Shown piece by piece: positions 29,606-38,053 of a DNA stretch of 64,000 nucleotides; within the stretch, counting starts at the first letter, position 1, and each line of letters opens with the position of its first letter. The DNA is from Nitrosomonas sp. Is79A3 (GTDB lineage Bacteria; Pseudomonadota; Gammaproteobacteria; Burkholderiales; Nitrosomonadaceae): NCBI RefSeq assembly GCF_000219585.1, contig NC_015731.1, positions 2,170,001 through 2,234,000 of the forward strand, read 5' to 3'. The position numbers and the translations under genes are program-made. The notes below the pieces were generated by a model. The model ran no database searches and was not told the origin of the DNA. It saw nothing but the letters and a program-made list of their open reading frames with translations.

Positions 29606-30149
29606 ATGAACGACTTTCAAACAGCACAAAAAACCATAGCGAATGAACTCGCTGACAAATCCAAAATGTCAGATACGCTTCAAAATATTAATGATGGTGT
29701 TGCAGCATCTCAATCCAATGTTGTCGCACTGACCCATGAAAGAGACGCGGCAGAACGTTCTTAATTAGGGGCGAATGCACAGCCGAAACAGTGGCAGCTA
29801 TTGAAGAAAAACTTAAAGTAGCCAACGAAAAACTGGCTTCGTCAGAGCGTTTACAGACACTTGCAAGCGAAGAGATTAAAGTGCTTGACCAAAAAATCCA
29901 GTCGCCCAACAAGATTATGAAATAGCGCGCCGGGCACATTTGCAAAAATTGATAACTGAATTATCGACTGAGCTTAATTCGAAGATCCGCTCTCAAATAT
30001 TAGCGATACGTGCAGCGGAATGTTTATCAGGTATTCAATATCCGGGCCAATGGGAACTTGTACTTAAACGGATATTTCCACAGCCAAGCTTTGATGAGAT
30101 TGGATCTGCAACGCTTGAATTTGCAGAAAAACATAAGCTTGATCAGTAA
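29606..30149 (+). pseudogene. Frameshifted coiled-coil protein gene
   Basis: Three consecutive frames make one coherent protein if two single bases are restored. Frame one runs from ATG 29606 (ribosome site AAGGA) to a stop at 29762-29764. Frame two carries ECTAETVAAIEEKLKVANEKL to about 29908. Frame three continues QQDYEIARRAHLQKLITELS to the stop at 30149. Both breaks fit one lost base in a homopolymer (T run near 29760; C run near 29908). The repaired product would be about 181 residues, a long charged coiled coil with a C-terminal globular tail. Function is unknown. Confidence 0.8.
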
Positions 30150-30217
30150 CAAATAGAAAATCTCATCCATGGCGAAATGGATGAGATTAGATGAAACACA
30201 AACAGGAGTTTGTTGAA

Positions 30218-30574
30218 ATGAATCATAGCAGAAAATATCCGCCTTACGGAAAGAAACTTGACGATCTTCGCCGTCAGGGTTTAATCGCAGCAATGCGAGT
30301 TATTGTGACTACTGATTGGAAACTTGGGGCTGCATATCCACGGATTATTATTACTCAAGAACAGCCAGTAACCAACCTTCAGTTTAATTACCTTTCGGGA
30401 TTACATGCCCAAATCGTGCATTACGACCATGACAACTATATTTTAGAAAGCTTAATCACTGAAATCCATTCGATTCAGCCAGAATCATTATCGACATTCA
30501 ATATGGATGCAGTCAAGCGAGGTGAGCCCGCTTTCAAGATGATCTATTCTAAGTCAGTAATGGAGGCCGCATGA
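30218..30574 (+). CDS. Island protein of unknown function
   Basis: About 118 residues from ATG 30218, chosen for its AGGAG at 8-10 bases; an earlier in-frame ATG at 30191 is possible. Mixed alpha/beta composition, no motif recognised. Its stop overlaps the start of the DUF3631 gene by 4 bases (ATGA), so the two are translationally coupled and may work together. Confidence 0.65.
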   Translation: MNHSRKYPPYGKKLDDLRRQGLIAAMRVIVTTDWKLGAAYPRIIITQEQPVTNLQFNYLSGLHAQIVHYDHDNYILESLITEIHSIQPESLSTFNMDAVKRGEPAFKMIYSKSVMEAA

Positions 30575-31059
30575 TCGACCCATACGCAGCAATAGAAGCG
30601 ACACCCGAACAGCAAGCTGCCTATGCTGAGCAATCCGCTGAGACCCAGCAAGAAACGATAGCAAGGCTTGCAGCAATGCACCCGCTCGAATATGACAAAG
30701 CGCGAGAAAGTGAAGCTGCAAAATTAGGCATTAGTCGACTATCGACATTGGATAAGGAAGTAGCGAGAGCACGCAAAAAATCTACAGATGATAATGCGCC
30801 TTTTCCAGATATTGAGCCATGGCCCGAGAAAATAAACCCAGCGCTATTACTGGATGAAATATCAGCAACAATCAGACGATTTATTGCTATGGATAAATAT
30901 CAGGCTGATATTGCCGCGCTTTGGGTAACGTCATGCTGGTTTATTGATGAGATCCAAACCGCACCGATTGCTTTAATCAATGCTCCTGAAAGGGCATGCG
31001 GTAAGACACAGTTACTGACTTTACTTAGCAAGCTTGCGCCGCGTGCTACTCAGTTATAG
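30571..31059 (+). pseudogene. DUF3631 ATPase, 5' part, split by IS630
   Basis: The N-terminal 162 residues of a DUF3631-type protein. They include a long helical N-terminus and a P-loop-like segment INAPERACGKTQLLTLLSKLA just before the break. The frame stops two codons into the IS630 element. Removing 31057-32167 and one TA copy joins ...RATQL to SGISPSVLFRL in frame, so the gene was whole before insertion. Relatives occur next to integrases in satellites and prophages and are thought to act as helicase- or primase-associated ATPases; this function is inferred. Confidence 0.85.
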
Positions 31060-32167
31060 ATCCGGCCAATAAATAGTTTGATTTTTGTTGATTTTGCATG
31101 TCGTAGGAGGATGGAAAAAATAGATGCAAGAACCTTAAGAGATGAAGCGCTGCATGAACGTCGCCGGCAAGTGATTCGTCTTCACAAGCGAGGCGGGAAA
31201 CCTGGGCAAATAGCGCAGGTTACGGAGCTGAGCGACACGGCTGTGAAGAAGATTATTCGACTTTATGAAGAAGGTGGTGCAGCTGGACTAAAGCCTGGTA
31301 GACGCGGCCGACGTACGGGTGACAAACGCAGCCTAAGCGAAGAGCAGGAGTTGAGATTGCAACGGCTTATTTGTGATAAGCGTCCTGAGCAACTGAAGAT
31401 GGATTTTGCGTTGTGGAATCGTGGGGCGATAAGACAGTTAATTGAGCAGGAATGTGGCATATCCATGCCGATACGCACGGTGGGACACTACCTCAAGCGT
31501 TGGGGATTTACCCCGCAGAAGCCGATCCGACGTGCTTATGAACAACGCCCGGAGGCGGTAAAGCAATGGCTCAATGAGCAATATCCGGATATTGCCAAGC
31601 GCGCTCGAACTGAAGGCGGAGAGATTCACTGGGGTGATGAGACAGGATTAGTCAATACGGATGCGCGAGGACGTGGCTTTGCACCCAAGGGAAAAACACC
31701 CGTGACCTACGCTCCTGGCACGCGGCAACGGCTGTCAATGATTGCCACTGTAACCAACAAAGGCTGTGCACGCTGGCAGATTATTGATGGAAATTTCAAT
31801 TCAGATAGACTCATTGAATTTCTCGAACTACTGATCAAGGATGCAGGGAAGAAAGTGTTCTTGATCCTGGATAATTTGAGAGTGCACCACAGCAAACCAG
31901 TGAAGGCTTGGCTGGAAGAAAATAAGGAAAAGATCGAATGCTTTTATTTACCCAGCTACAGTCCGGAATTAAATCCAGAAGAAAGATTAAACTCAGATTT
32001 GAAACAGGCTATCGGTTCGAAAGTTCCGGTGCGGACCAAGGAGAAATTACATGCCGCTGTCGATGATCATATGTTGATGCTGCAGAATAATCCAGAGCGC
32101 GTTGCTTCTTACTTCCAAGATCCGTACGTAAAATATGCCGCTTAAAACTATTTAATGGCCGGATCAA
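31057..32167 (+). mobile_element. IS630-family insertion sequence
   Basis: An 1111-bp element with 23-bp terminal inverted repeats matching at 21 positions (left TAGATCCGGCC..., right complement TTGATCCGGCC...). It is flanked by TA on both sides (31055-31056 and 32168-32169), the target duplication expected for IS630/mariner-type elements. It holds one transposase gene and sits inside the DUF3631 gene. Confidence 0.93.
31111..32145 (+). CDS. IS630-family transposase
   Basis: About 344 residues from ATG 31111. An N-terminal paired-type HTH region (RRRQVIRLHKRGGKPGQIAQ...DTAVKKIIRLYEEGGAAGLK) is followed by the DDE catalytic domain. The acidic triad lies in HWGDETG, LILDNLRVHHSK and LPSYSPELNPEERLN. 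All catalytic motifs are intact, so the copy may be active. A TTG at 31078 is an alternative but weaker start. Confidence 0.93.
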   Translation: MEKIDARTLRDEALHERRRQVIRLHKRGGKPGQIAQVTELSDTAVKKIIRLYEEGGAAGLKPGRRGRRTGDKRSLSEEQELRLQRLICDKRPEQLKMDFALWNRGAIRQLIEQECGISMPIRTVGHYLKRWGFTPQKPIRRAYEQRPEAVKQWLNEQYPDIAKRARTEGGEIHWGDETGLVNTDARGRGFAPKGKTPVTYAPGTRQRLSMIATVTNKGCARWQIIDGNFNSDRLIEFLELLIKDAGKKVFLILDNLRVHHSKPVKAWLEENKEKIECFYLPSYSPELNPEERLNSDLKQAIGSKVPVRTKEKLHAAVDDHMLMLQNNPERVASYFQDPYVKYAA

Positions 32168-33237
32168 TAAGCGGTATCAGTCCTAGCGTTTTGTTTCGCC
32201 TGATTGAGAAGTACCGGCCCTCTTTGTTTGTTGATGAGATTGAAACTGTGCTCAAAGACAATGGAGAATTACGCGGATTGTTTAACGCTGGTCATACCCG
32301 AGATAGTGCGTTTGTATGGCGTGCCGACACTTCAACGGATGACTTTGAACCCAAACGCTTCTCAGTATGGGGAATGAAAGCGATTGCCGGTATTAACGCA
32401 ATCAAGCTTGCTGAAACCGTGACTAGTAGATCAATCATATTCGAGCTTAGACGCAAAAGACCGGATGAGAAAGTCGACCGATTGAGATATGCCGAACCGC
32501 TTTTATTCGAGGGATTCACAGCACAGCTTGCAAGATTTGCGGAGGACTACTCAAACGCAATTAGACAGAACCGCCCTATATTGCCTGATGAGCTTGGAGA
32601 CCGGGATCAAGACAACATAGAGCCATTACTACAAGTTGCTTATGTTGCTGGTGGACATTGGCCAGATACATCGACGAAAGCAGCATTAAAAATATTCAAA
32701 GCTTCGCAAAGCAATCAGAGTACAGCAAATGAATTGCTGGCAGATATTCAGGAAACATTTGAAACAAAGCATATCAGCAAGATAAGCACAGCCGATCTGA
32801 TTGAAACCTTAGTTTCTGACGATGAGAAATCCTGGGCAACATATAACCGAGGAAAGCCGATTACACCAAGACAGCTTGCAAGTAAGTTAAGAGATTACAG
32901 TATTTATTCAAAGACGGTCAGATTAGGCTATGAAACCGCCAAAGGATTTGAGCTTGACCAGTTTACAGATGTATTCGAACGATACCTTTCACAGCACCCC
33001 CATTTTTTGCCGTCACAAAGTAACATTTCTCTGAGAGCTAATACCAATAACAATTTGCGTGTTACTGATGGTGTTACGGATGAAATCGCAAAAGGTAACA
33101 AAGTCACAAATGTTACGGATAGAGAAAAATGTGACGGCGCACAAAATCAAAAGGTAACACCGAAACCCGCACCAGCATTAGATTGTGACGTTGTTACGGA
33201 TAAAACACCCCTGACTGACAAATGCGTGAGGATATAG
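32155..33237 (+). pseudogene. DUF3631 ATPase, 3' part, downstream of IS630
   Basis: The remaining part of the split protein. From ISPSVLFRLIEKYRPSLFVDEIETVL (Walker B-like DE) it runs through conserved DUF3631 blocks (GLFNAGHTRDSAFVWRAD; VWGMKAIAGI; SRSIIFELRRK) to a C-terminal winged-helix-like region. The last 60 residues are low-complexity with repeated VTD/VTN units. An ATG inside the IS end (32155) leaves an open frame, so a truncated product lacking the P-loop could still be made. At DNA level the tail holds several GTTACGGAT repeats. Confidence 0.85.
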
Positions 33238-33240
33238 AAC

Positions 33241-33606
33241 ATGGGAGCTATAGAAATTATTGCAGAGCTGAGACAGCAAAACTTTACTGTGAAAGCTGAC
33301 GGTGAATATCTTGATATAGCACCAGCGGCAAAAGTGACCAATGAACTTATAGAGAGGCTAAGAAAACATAAACCGGCAATCATTATGGAATTGCAGCGCG
33401 AAGAGAGAAGGGAGCGGGTATTAAAAATGCTTCATGACAGGCCAGACATTCCACGCGCTTTTTTGACTTGCACTGAATCTGATTCGCAGCTTGTGATAGT
33501 CACAGTCGCATTGAGGGGTCTGTACTCTTTCGAGCTGCAAATACCAAAGCATAAGTATGACGGCTTCCTGATGCTGGAATTACTTAATAGTGAAGGTGTG
33601 CATTGA
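33241..33606 (+). CDS. TubC_N-like docking-domain protein
   Basis: A 121-residue protein. The first 55 residues (IIAELRQQNFTVKADGEYLDIAPAAKVTNELIERLRKHKPAIIMEL) resemble the TubC N-terminal docking domain. That domain is known from polyketide/peptide synthetases but is also found beside replication proteins in mobile elements. The rest is an unrecognised alpha/beta part. It starts 3 bases after the DUF3631 stop, so it probably belongs to the same transcription unit and may bind that ATPase. Confidence 0.65.
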   Translation: MGAIEIIAELRQQNFTVKADGEYLDIAPAAKVTNELIERLRKHKPAIIMELQREERRERVLKMLHDRPDIPRAFLTCTESDSQLVIVTVALRGLYSFELQIPKHKYDGFLMLELLNSEGVH

Positions 33607-33728
33607 GACAAAAGCTAAGGTACTTCTGGGCAATTGGCGCGCGGGCGTAATGAAGAGCCCATTAAAATCCTAGCGGAGAAAATTTCTAAATGAGTTCACA
33701 AACTTACAACAAACCAAAGGAAACAACC

Positions 33729-34262
33729 ATGCAAGTCACCAAATTGGCAAAACAAATCGGCATTAGTCGAGAACTACTTCACAGGCATATAAAACGCGGC
33801 TGTCCAACGGATAACCTTGAATCTGCCCTTCTATGGCGATCAAGGAATCTGGACATAACGCAGACCAAGGAATTTCGAATAACTGGCAACACCGGCGGGG
33901 GCAAAAGTAAACCGGGTTCACAGGTTAACGCGACAACAAAAGCACTACAACCACATGAGGTTGAGCGCATTGTTAACGAACGAACCATAACAAGAATTAT
34001 TCCTGATCGGTATTTTGAAAGGGTTGATTGGCTGGCAATCGCTTTGAAAGAAGCTGGCGTAGCTGTTACAGGTAAGCAAGTAATCGAAATTCAAGACTCG
34101 CTGTTTTCAGTATTTATGGAAGAGATAATTTATGGATACTTTGAGATTGAAGGTAGTTTCGAGTTACCGCCTCTTTTTGAAGCACGTATCGAAAGTTATG
34201 AGAGAAAGTTACGGATTGCGTCATTGGATAGATTACTGAGCGAGGATAACGTATCAGAATGA
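33729..34262 (+). CDS. Terminase-small-subunit-like DNA-binding protein (copy A)
   Basis: About 177 residues from ATG 33729 behind AAAGGA. The N-terminus (VTKLAKQIGISRELLHRHIKRGCP...LESALLWRSRNL) looks like the HTH of Nu1-type terminase small subunits. The C-terminal half contains WLAIALKEAGVAVTGKQVIEIQ and ends in LLSEDNVSE. It is homologous along its length to the protein at 44426-44953 in the second accessory patch; even about 90 bp of 3' flanking DNA is similar. A DNA-recognition role in packaging or control is inferred. Confidence 0.65.
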   Translation: MQVTKLAKQIGISRELLHRHIKRGCPTDNLESALLWRSRNLDITQTKEFRITGNTGGGKSKPGSQVNATTKALQPHEVERIVNERTITRIIPDRYFERVDWLAIALKEAGVAVTGKQVIEIQDSLFSVFMEEIIYGYFEIEGSFELPPLFEARIESYERKLRIASLDRLLSEDNVSE

Positions 34263-34370
34263 CGATTAAGCGATTATGAATCATTTCTTAGGAGGCTACC
34301 TTCAAAACTACTTAAACCTCAGCAAACAACTACAAATTTGATTTAATCATACATAAAACGGAGCAAAGAA

Positions 34371-34562
34371 ATGAACAGAATGCCAAATGGGTACTGCCTT
34401 CGAATCAGACAGTCTTGCGGACTTGGTGCTAAGCGGAAGGTAATATCAACACATAAGACACAGGCTGACGCTGAAGCTAAAGCCAAAAGCTTTAATTATG
34501 ACCTTAGGGTGTTTGAGATATTGGACATATATAACGATCGCACACTAACGGCCCGAACGTAG
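34371..34562 (+). CDS. Small basic island protein
   Basis: A 63-residue basic protein (MNRMPNGYCLRIRQSCGLGAKRKVISTHKTQADAEAKAKSF...) with a GGAGC ribosome site. It resembles the short N-terminal AP2-like/arm-type DNA-binding segment of integrases in layout, but I cannot identify it with confidence. Confidence 0.5.
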   Translation: MNRMPNGYCLRIRQSCGLGAKRKVISTHKTQADAEAKAKSFNYDLRVFEILDIYNDRTLTART

Positions 34563-34748
34563 CATAACGCATTCACAGTCCCGTCTTTTATTGGCGGGTC
34601 TATCATGTTTCTTATGTTGGCAACCGCACAGAACTGAACCAAAAATATAAATAAAATCTTATCTCACATCTGAAAACACCAGATGTGAAGACCGCAGACG
34701 AAGTGCATTCTATGCATAGCCGGATTCGTCAAACTAGCTCTAAGCCCT

Positions 34749-34787
34749 CCCAGTGCTCAAACTCTCCCTTAAGCACTGGGATTTTTT
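34749..34787 (+). terminator. Intrinsic terminator in island
   Basis: CCCAGTGCT (34749-34757) pairs with AGCACTGGG (34772-34780), followed by a T run at 34782-34787. Confidence 0.85.
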
Positions 34788-34919
34788 CTTTATGGCTGGA
34801 ATTGGTGTCGATCTGCAACGCAGAAGACCTTGGCCTACGTTCTTTCTAAATGATGCATGCAGTTTCCGCCCGCCAAGAGTGGCCACGACAAAGCGCTTAA
34901 TTTAATAGCTGGAGTTAGA

Positions 34920-35162
34920 ATGTTTAATCCTAATCATATTTCAAAATCATTAATTATTTTTTTAATACTTATCCTTTCCGGCTGCAGCATCTTCAATAAA
35001 TCAAAAAATAATGATTCGGCGCAAAAAACTCATTCTGATTCCCAAATTACAGAATCCCCCGACTCTTCAAAAAGCTTAGTACCTCCGGGATTTGGAGAAA
35101 CTCCACGCAACCCAGGGGGCTATAATCCAATTAATCCAGCTGGTGCAGGGGCTGGATATTGA
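34920..35162 (+). CDS. Small lipoprotein at the island end
   Basis: About 80 residues from ATG 34920. The N-terminus (SKSLIIFLILILSGCS) ends in a lipobox LSGC, so the mature protein is lipid-anchored. The remainder is hydrophilic, serine-rich and ends in a proline/glycine-rich stretch (GFGETPRNPGGYNPINPAG). It has its own terminator and lies between the island body and attR. Function unknown. Confidence 0.6.
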   Translation: MFNPNHISKSLIIFLILILSGCSIFNKSKNNDSAQKTHSDSQITESPDSSKSLVPPGFGETPRNPGGYNPINPAGAGAGY

Positions 35163-35191
35163 TATTCGTATATCATCCATTTTCATTTAAC

Positions 35192-35215
35192 AACCCGCTC
35201 CGGCGGGTTTTTTAT
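35192..35215 (+). terminator. Terminator after island lipoprotein gene
   Basis: AACCCGC-TCCG-GCGGGTT hairpin followed by a T run. It is nearly the same hairpin as at 25967-25984. Confidence 0.85.
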
Positions 35216-35264
35216 TGTTTGATGTTGATTCTATTTTCTTACACTGGCCTTACATGCCAATAAT

Positions 35265-35389
<125 letters not shown>

Positions 35390-35400
35390 TCAGAGGCGGA

Positions 35401-35406
35401 ATTATA
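35401..35406 (-). promoter_or_regulatory. -10 box of tRNA-fMet
   Basis: A perfect TATAAT on the minus strand lies 11 bases before the tRNA 5' end. A TTGACC sits upstream with a longish 19-base spacing. Confidence 0.5.
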
Positions 35407-35468
35407 ACACAAGCTGGCGTATGCAGGTCAAATAACATCTTCTGCATTTTTAGCAGTTAACAATTTCG

Positions 35469-36335
35469 TTAGCATTGCGATAAGGGATTACCCCATTTGG
35501 TCTGTTTATGCCGCTGCCAGGCGGCTTCTTTTTTAATCACTGCGTCAATAATCTGCAGAATATTGCTAACATTAACAGGCTTGTCCTGTTGTTTTACATT
35601 TCCGGTCAATTGTGCCTGTGGTAATTTACCACGCTGATAAAAGGACCATATCTCCGTCGCATAATCCAATTGCGTCAATTCTGGAACAAACCGGCTGAAA
35701 TAAGCTGTTACATTATCAATATCACGCTTGATCATATAACGGGCCTGGTGATTGCCTGCCGCGTTCACCGCCTGAGGCAGATCAATAATGACTGGACCTT
35801 GACTATCTACCAGCACGTTGTATTGCGACAAATCACCATGAACAATTCCGGCACAAAGCATTTTTACAATCTGGTCGATCAGAATCTTATGATAAACACG
35901 CGCCTGTTTTGGGGTGAGTATCAGATCACTCAGCCGTGGCGCCACGTTTCCTTCTAAATCGGTAATCAACTCCATCACCAGGACTCCGGCGAAGAAACTA
36001 TAGAATTTCGGCACACGTATGCCAGCCATTCCAAGGCGGCATAACATGTCAATCTCAGTGCTTTGCCAAGCTTCCTCGCGTGCGTTGCGGCCATAGCGGC
36101 TCCCCTTTTCGATCGCCCGGGCACGGCGGCTGTTTTTATCCTTGCGCCCTTCTGTATAATTAGCGCGATGCTGAAAATTGCGTTTATTGCTTTCTTTATA
36201 TACTTTAGCGCAACGGATAGCATCTCCACACCCCACCATATAGATCATGGCTTCTTTGCCGCTCATCAGCTGGCATATCACACTATCAATTAAACCTTCC
36301 TCAATCAATGGCTCAAGTCGTTTGGGTATTCTCAT
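35469..36335 (-). CDS. RIO-type serine/threonine protein kinase
   Basis: A 288-residue RIO-family kinase. It has a short N-terminal helical region, the flexible basic loop (RRARAIEKGSRYGRNAREEAWQ), hinge VLVMELITD, catalytic loop IVHGDLSQYNVL and metal-binding aspartate in VIIDLPQAV. RIO kinases lack the substrate-binding lobe of other kinases; in bacteria their targets are mostly unknown. It follows tRNA-fMet in the opposite genomic direction but on the same strand. Confidence 0.88.
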   Translation of the reverse strand: MRIPKRLEPLIEEGLIDSVICQLMSGKEAMIYMVGCGDAIRCAKVYKESNKRNFQHRANYTEGRKDKNSRRARAIEKGSRYGRNAREEAWQSTEIDMLCRLGMAGIRVPKFYSFFAGVLVMELITDLEGNVAPRLSDLILTPKQARVYHKILIDQIVKMLCAGIVHGDLSQYNVLVDSQGPVIIDLPQAVNAAGNHQARYMIKRDIDNVTAYFSRFVPELTQLDYATEIWSFYQRGKLPQAQLTGNVKQQDKPVNVSNILQIIDAVIKKEAAWQRHKQTKWGNPLSQC

Positions 36336-36682
36336 AAGTGTTATGTGAGCGCACTCTAGTTTCTTGTACGCTCGTCATCCTCCTAATTGTAACGAAAATA
36401 ATTTCTGTCTTTGTCGTGGCATTCGATATCTTTCAAACCTGAATCAACCACGTTGGGCAAATTGTAAAAAGAATGATTTGTTTTTGGAATGTGACAAATT
36501 GTCGCGCGGCTATTTGCCACACAATGATTCTATCCTCGAAGCCAACAATAATTACCGTAGCGATTCTGTAAATCAGACCTTCAAACCAACACGACATGAT
36601 CAAAATAATTCGTTTAAAATACTAAGTGGATTAATAGGTAACAGCCACTGTACGATTGTTTTTCCGCAATACCGTTTCGGCT
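36336..36682. other. Intergenic region, RIO kinase to MITE
   Basis: No convincing gene is seen. A 106-codon open frame from a TTG here has no ribosome site and odd composition. The region should contain the minus-strand promoter of the RIO kinase gene. Confidence 0.4.
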
Positions 36683-36825
36683 AACAGGCCGGTGAAAAAC
36701 TTTTTCGAGGCAGCCGATGCAAGGGAGAAACAGGAGAAAAGCGCAGTTTATGCGTGATAAATGAGCATCTTGGGCTTGTTTTTAACACCGCAGCGGCAAC
36801 GCAGATAGTTTTTCAAAGGCCTGTT
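36683..36825. mobile_element. MITE-like palindromic element, 143 bp
   Basis: The ends AACAGGCCGGTGAAAAACT (36683-36701) and the complement of 36807-36825 (AACAGGCCTTTGAAAAACT) match at 17 of 19 positions. The inside has no gene. This is the structure of a non-autonomous miniature transposable element or interspersed repeat. No clear target duplication was found. Confidence 0.65.
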
Positions 36826-36883
36826 AATGCTGGCAAAACAACCATGCGGGTTACCGTCACAATCACTTGCTGGAAGGAATTGT

Positions 36884-38032
36884 ATGCAACAAGAAGAAGA
36901 TCTTTTTACACACCAGGATACGCTGGCTAACTTGCATGAAAATTTACCGCTGACTGAAAAGCTGCGCTTCTTACATCAAATCATTCGCCAAGATTTTCCG
37001 TTTATTGATCGTTTGGCCATTGCCCTGTTTGACGAAAAAACAGAAATGCTCAAAACCTATACCCATAGCACGGAAGGTAATGACAGTCCGGTGACGACCT
37101 ACGAAGCACCGCTCAGTTCCGCACCATCACTCTATGCCATTATCGAACATCGCCGTCCACGCTTGGTACAGGATCTCAATATTTTTTCTCAAGGCACCCA
37201 TGAACATACCAAACGCGTCGCGGCCAAAGGTTATAAATCCAGTTACACCATGCCACTCTATCAAAGCGGCACTTTCATTGGCTTTTTGTTTTTTAATTCA
37301 CTTCAAGAACACCCATTTGCTCCCAAAACTCTGCGCCAGATTGACATCTACGGGCATCTAATCGCACTGATGGTGATCAATGAATTAACCGCCATACGCA
37401 CTTTGCTTGCTGCAGTCCGCGCTGCACGTAACATGACACATTACCGCGATCTTGAAACTGGTTCACATATTGACCGGACTGCGCACTACGCCCGGCTCAT
37501 TGCACGCGAGCTTTCTCCAAGCTATAACATTAGCGATGAACAAATCGAACATATTTTCTTGTTCTCACCAATGCACGACGTTGGCAAGATTGGGATTCCT
37601 GATAATATCCTTCGTAAACCGAGCAAATTAAATTCCGCAGAATTTGATGTGATGAAAACTCATCCGGCGAAAGGCCGTGAAATTATTGATTCGGTTCTTG
37701 AAGACTTCAGTCTGGGTACTTTTGGGCACGCCAATATCTTGCGCAATATTGCTGAGTTTCACCATGAAGCGGTTGATGGCAGCGGGTATCCCCAAGGTTT
37801 GAAAGGTGAAGAAATTCCTATTGAAGCGCGTATCAGCGCTGTAGCGGATGTATTTGATGCATTAACTTCGCGGCGGTCCTATAAAGCACCGTGGAGTAAT
37901 GAAGATGCTTTTAGCATGTTGCGGAAAATGTCTAATTCCAAATTAGATCGAGATTGTGTTGAAGCATTGATCAACAACGCTGAGAAGGTGCGGGAGATTC
38001 AACAACGTTTTATTGATAACGATCTGATCTAA
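36884..38032 (+). CDS. GAF-like sensor with HD-GYP phosphodiesterase domain
   Basis: About 382 residues from ATG 36884, with GGAAGGA upstream; the frame is open 19 codons earlier but that part overlaps the MITE end. The N-terminal 180 residues look like a GAF sensor. The C-terminal domain is HD-GYP with MHDVGKIGIPDNILRKPSKL and HHEAVDGSGYP, the full metal and signature set. It should degrade c-di-GMP, opposing the two GGDEF-domain proteins elsewhere in the window. Confidence 0.88.
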   Translation: MQQEEDLFTHQDTLANLHENLPLTEKLRFLHQIIRQDFPFIDRLAIALFDEKTEMLKTYTHSTEGNDSPVTTYEAPLSSAPSLYAIIEHRRPRLVQDLNIFSQGTHEHTKRVAAKGYKSSYTMPLYQSGTFIGFLFFNSLQEHPFAPKTLRQIDIYGHLIALMVINELTAIRTLLAAVRAARNMTHYRDLETGSHIDRTAHYARLIARELSPSYNISDEQIEHIFLFSPMHDVGKIGIPDNILRKPSKLNSAEFDVMKTHPAKGREIIDSVLEDFSLGTFGHANILRNIAEFHHEAVDGSGYPQGLKGEEIPIEARISAVADVFDALTSRRSYKAPWSNEDAFSMLRKMSNSKLDRDCVEALINNAEKVREIQQRFIDNDLI

Positions 38033-38053
38033 GAAATTGAAATGATAAATACT

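Noticed and set aside
33057..33201. A CRISPR-like array from the GTTACGGAT repeats
   Set aside because: Repeats are only 9 bp, irregularly spaced and in frame within a coding tail. No CRISPR array or cas gene was seen in the window.
36364..36684. A 106-codon open frame upstream of the MITE
   Set aside because: TTG start, no ribosome site, unusual composition and an end inside the inverted repeat.
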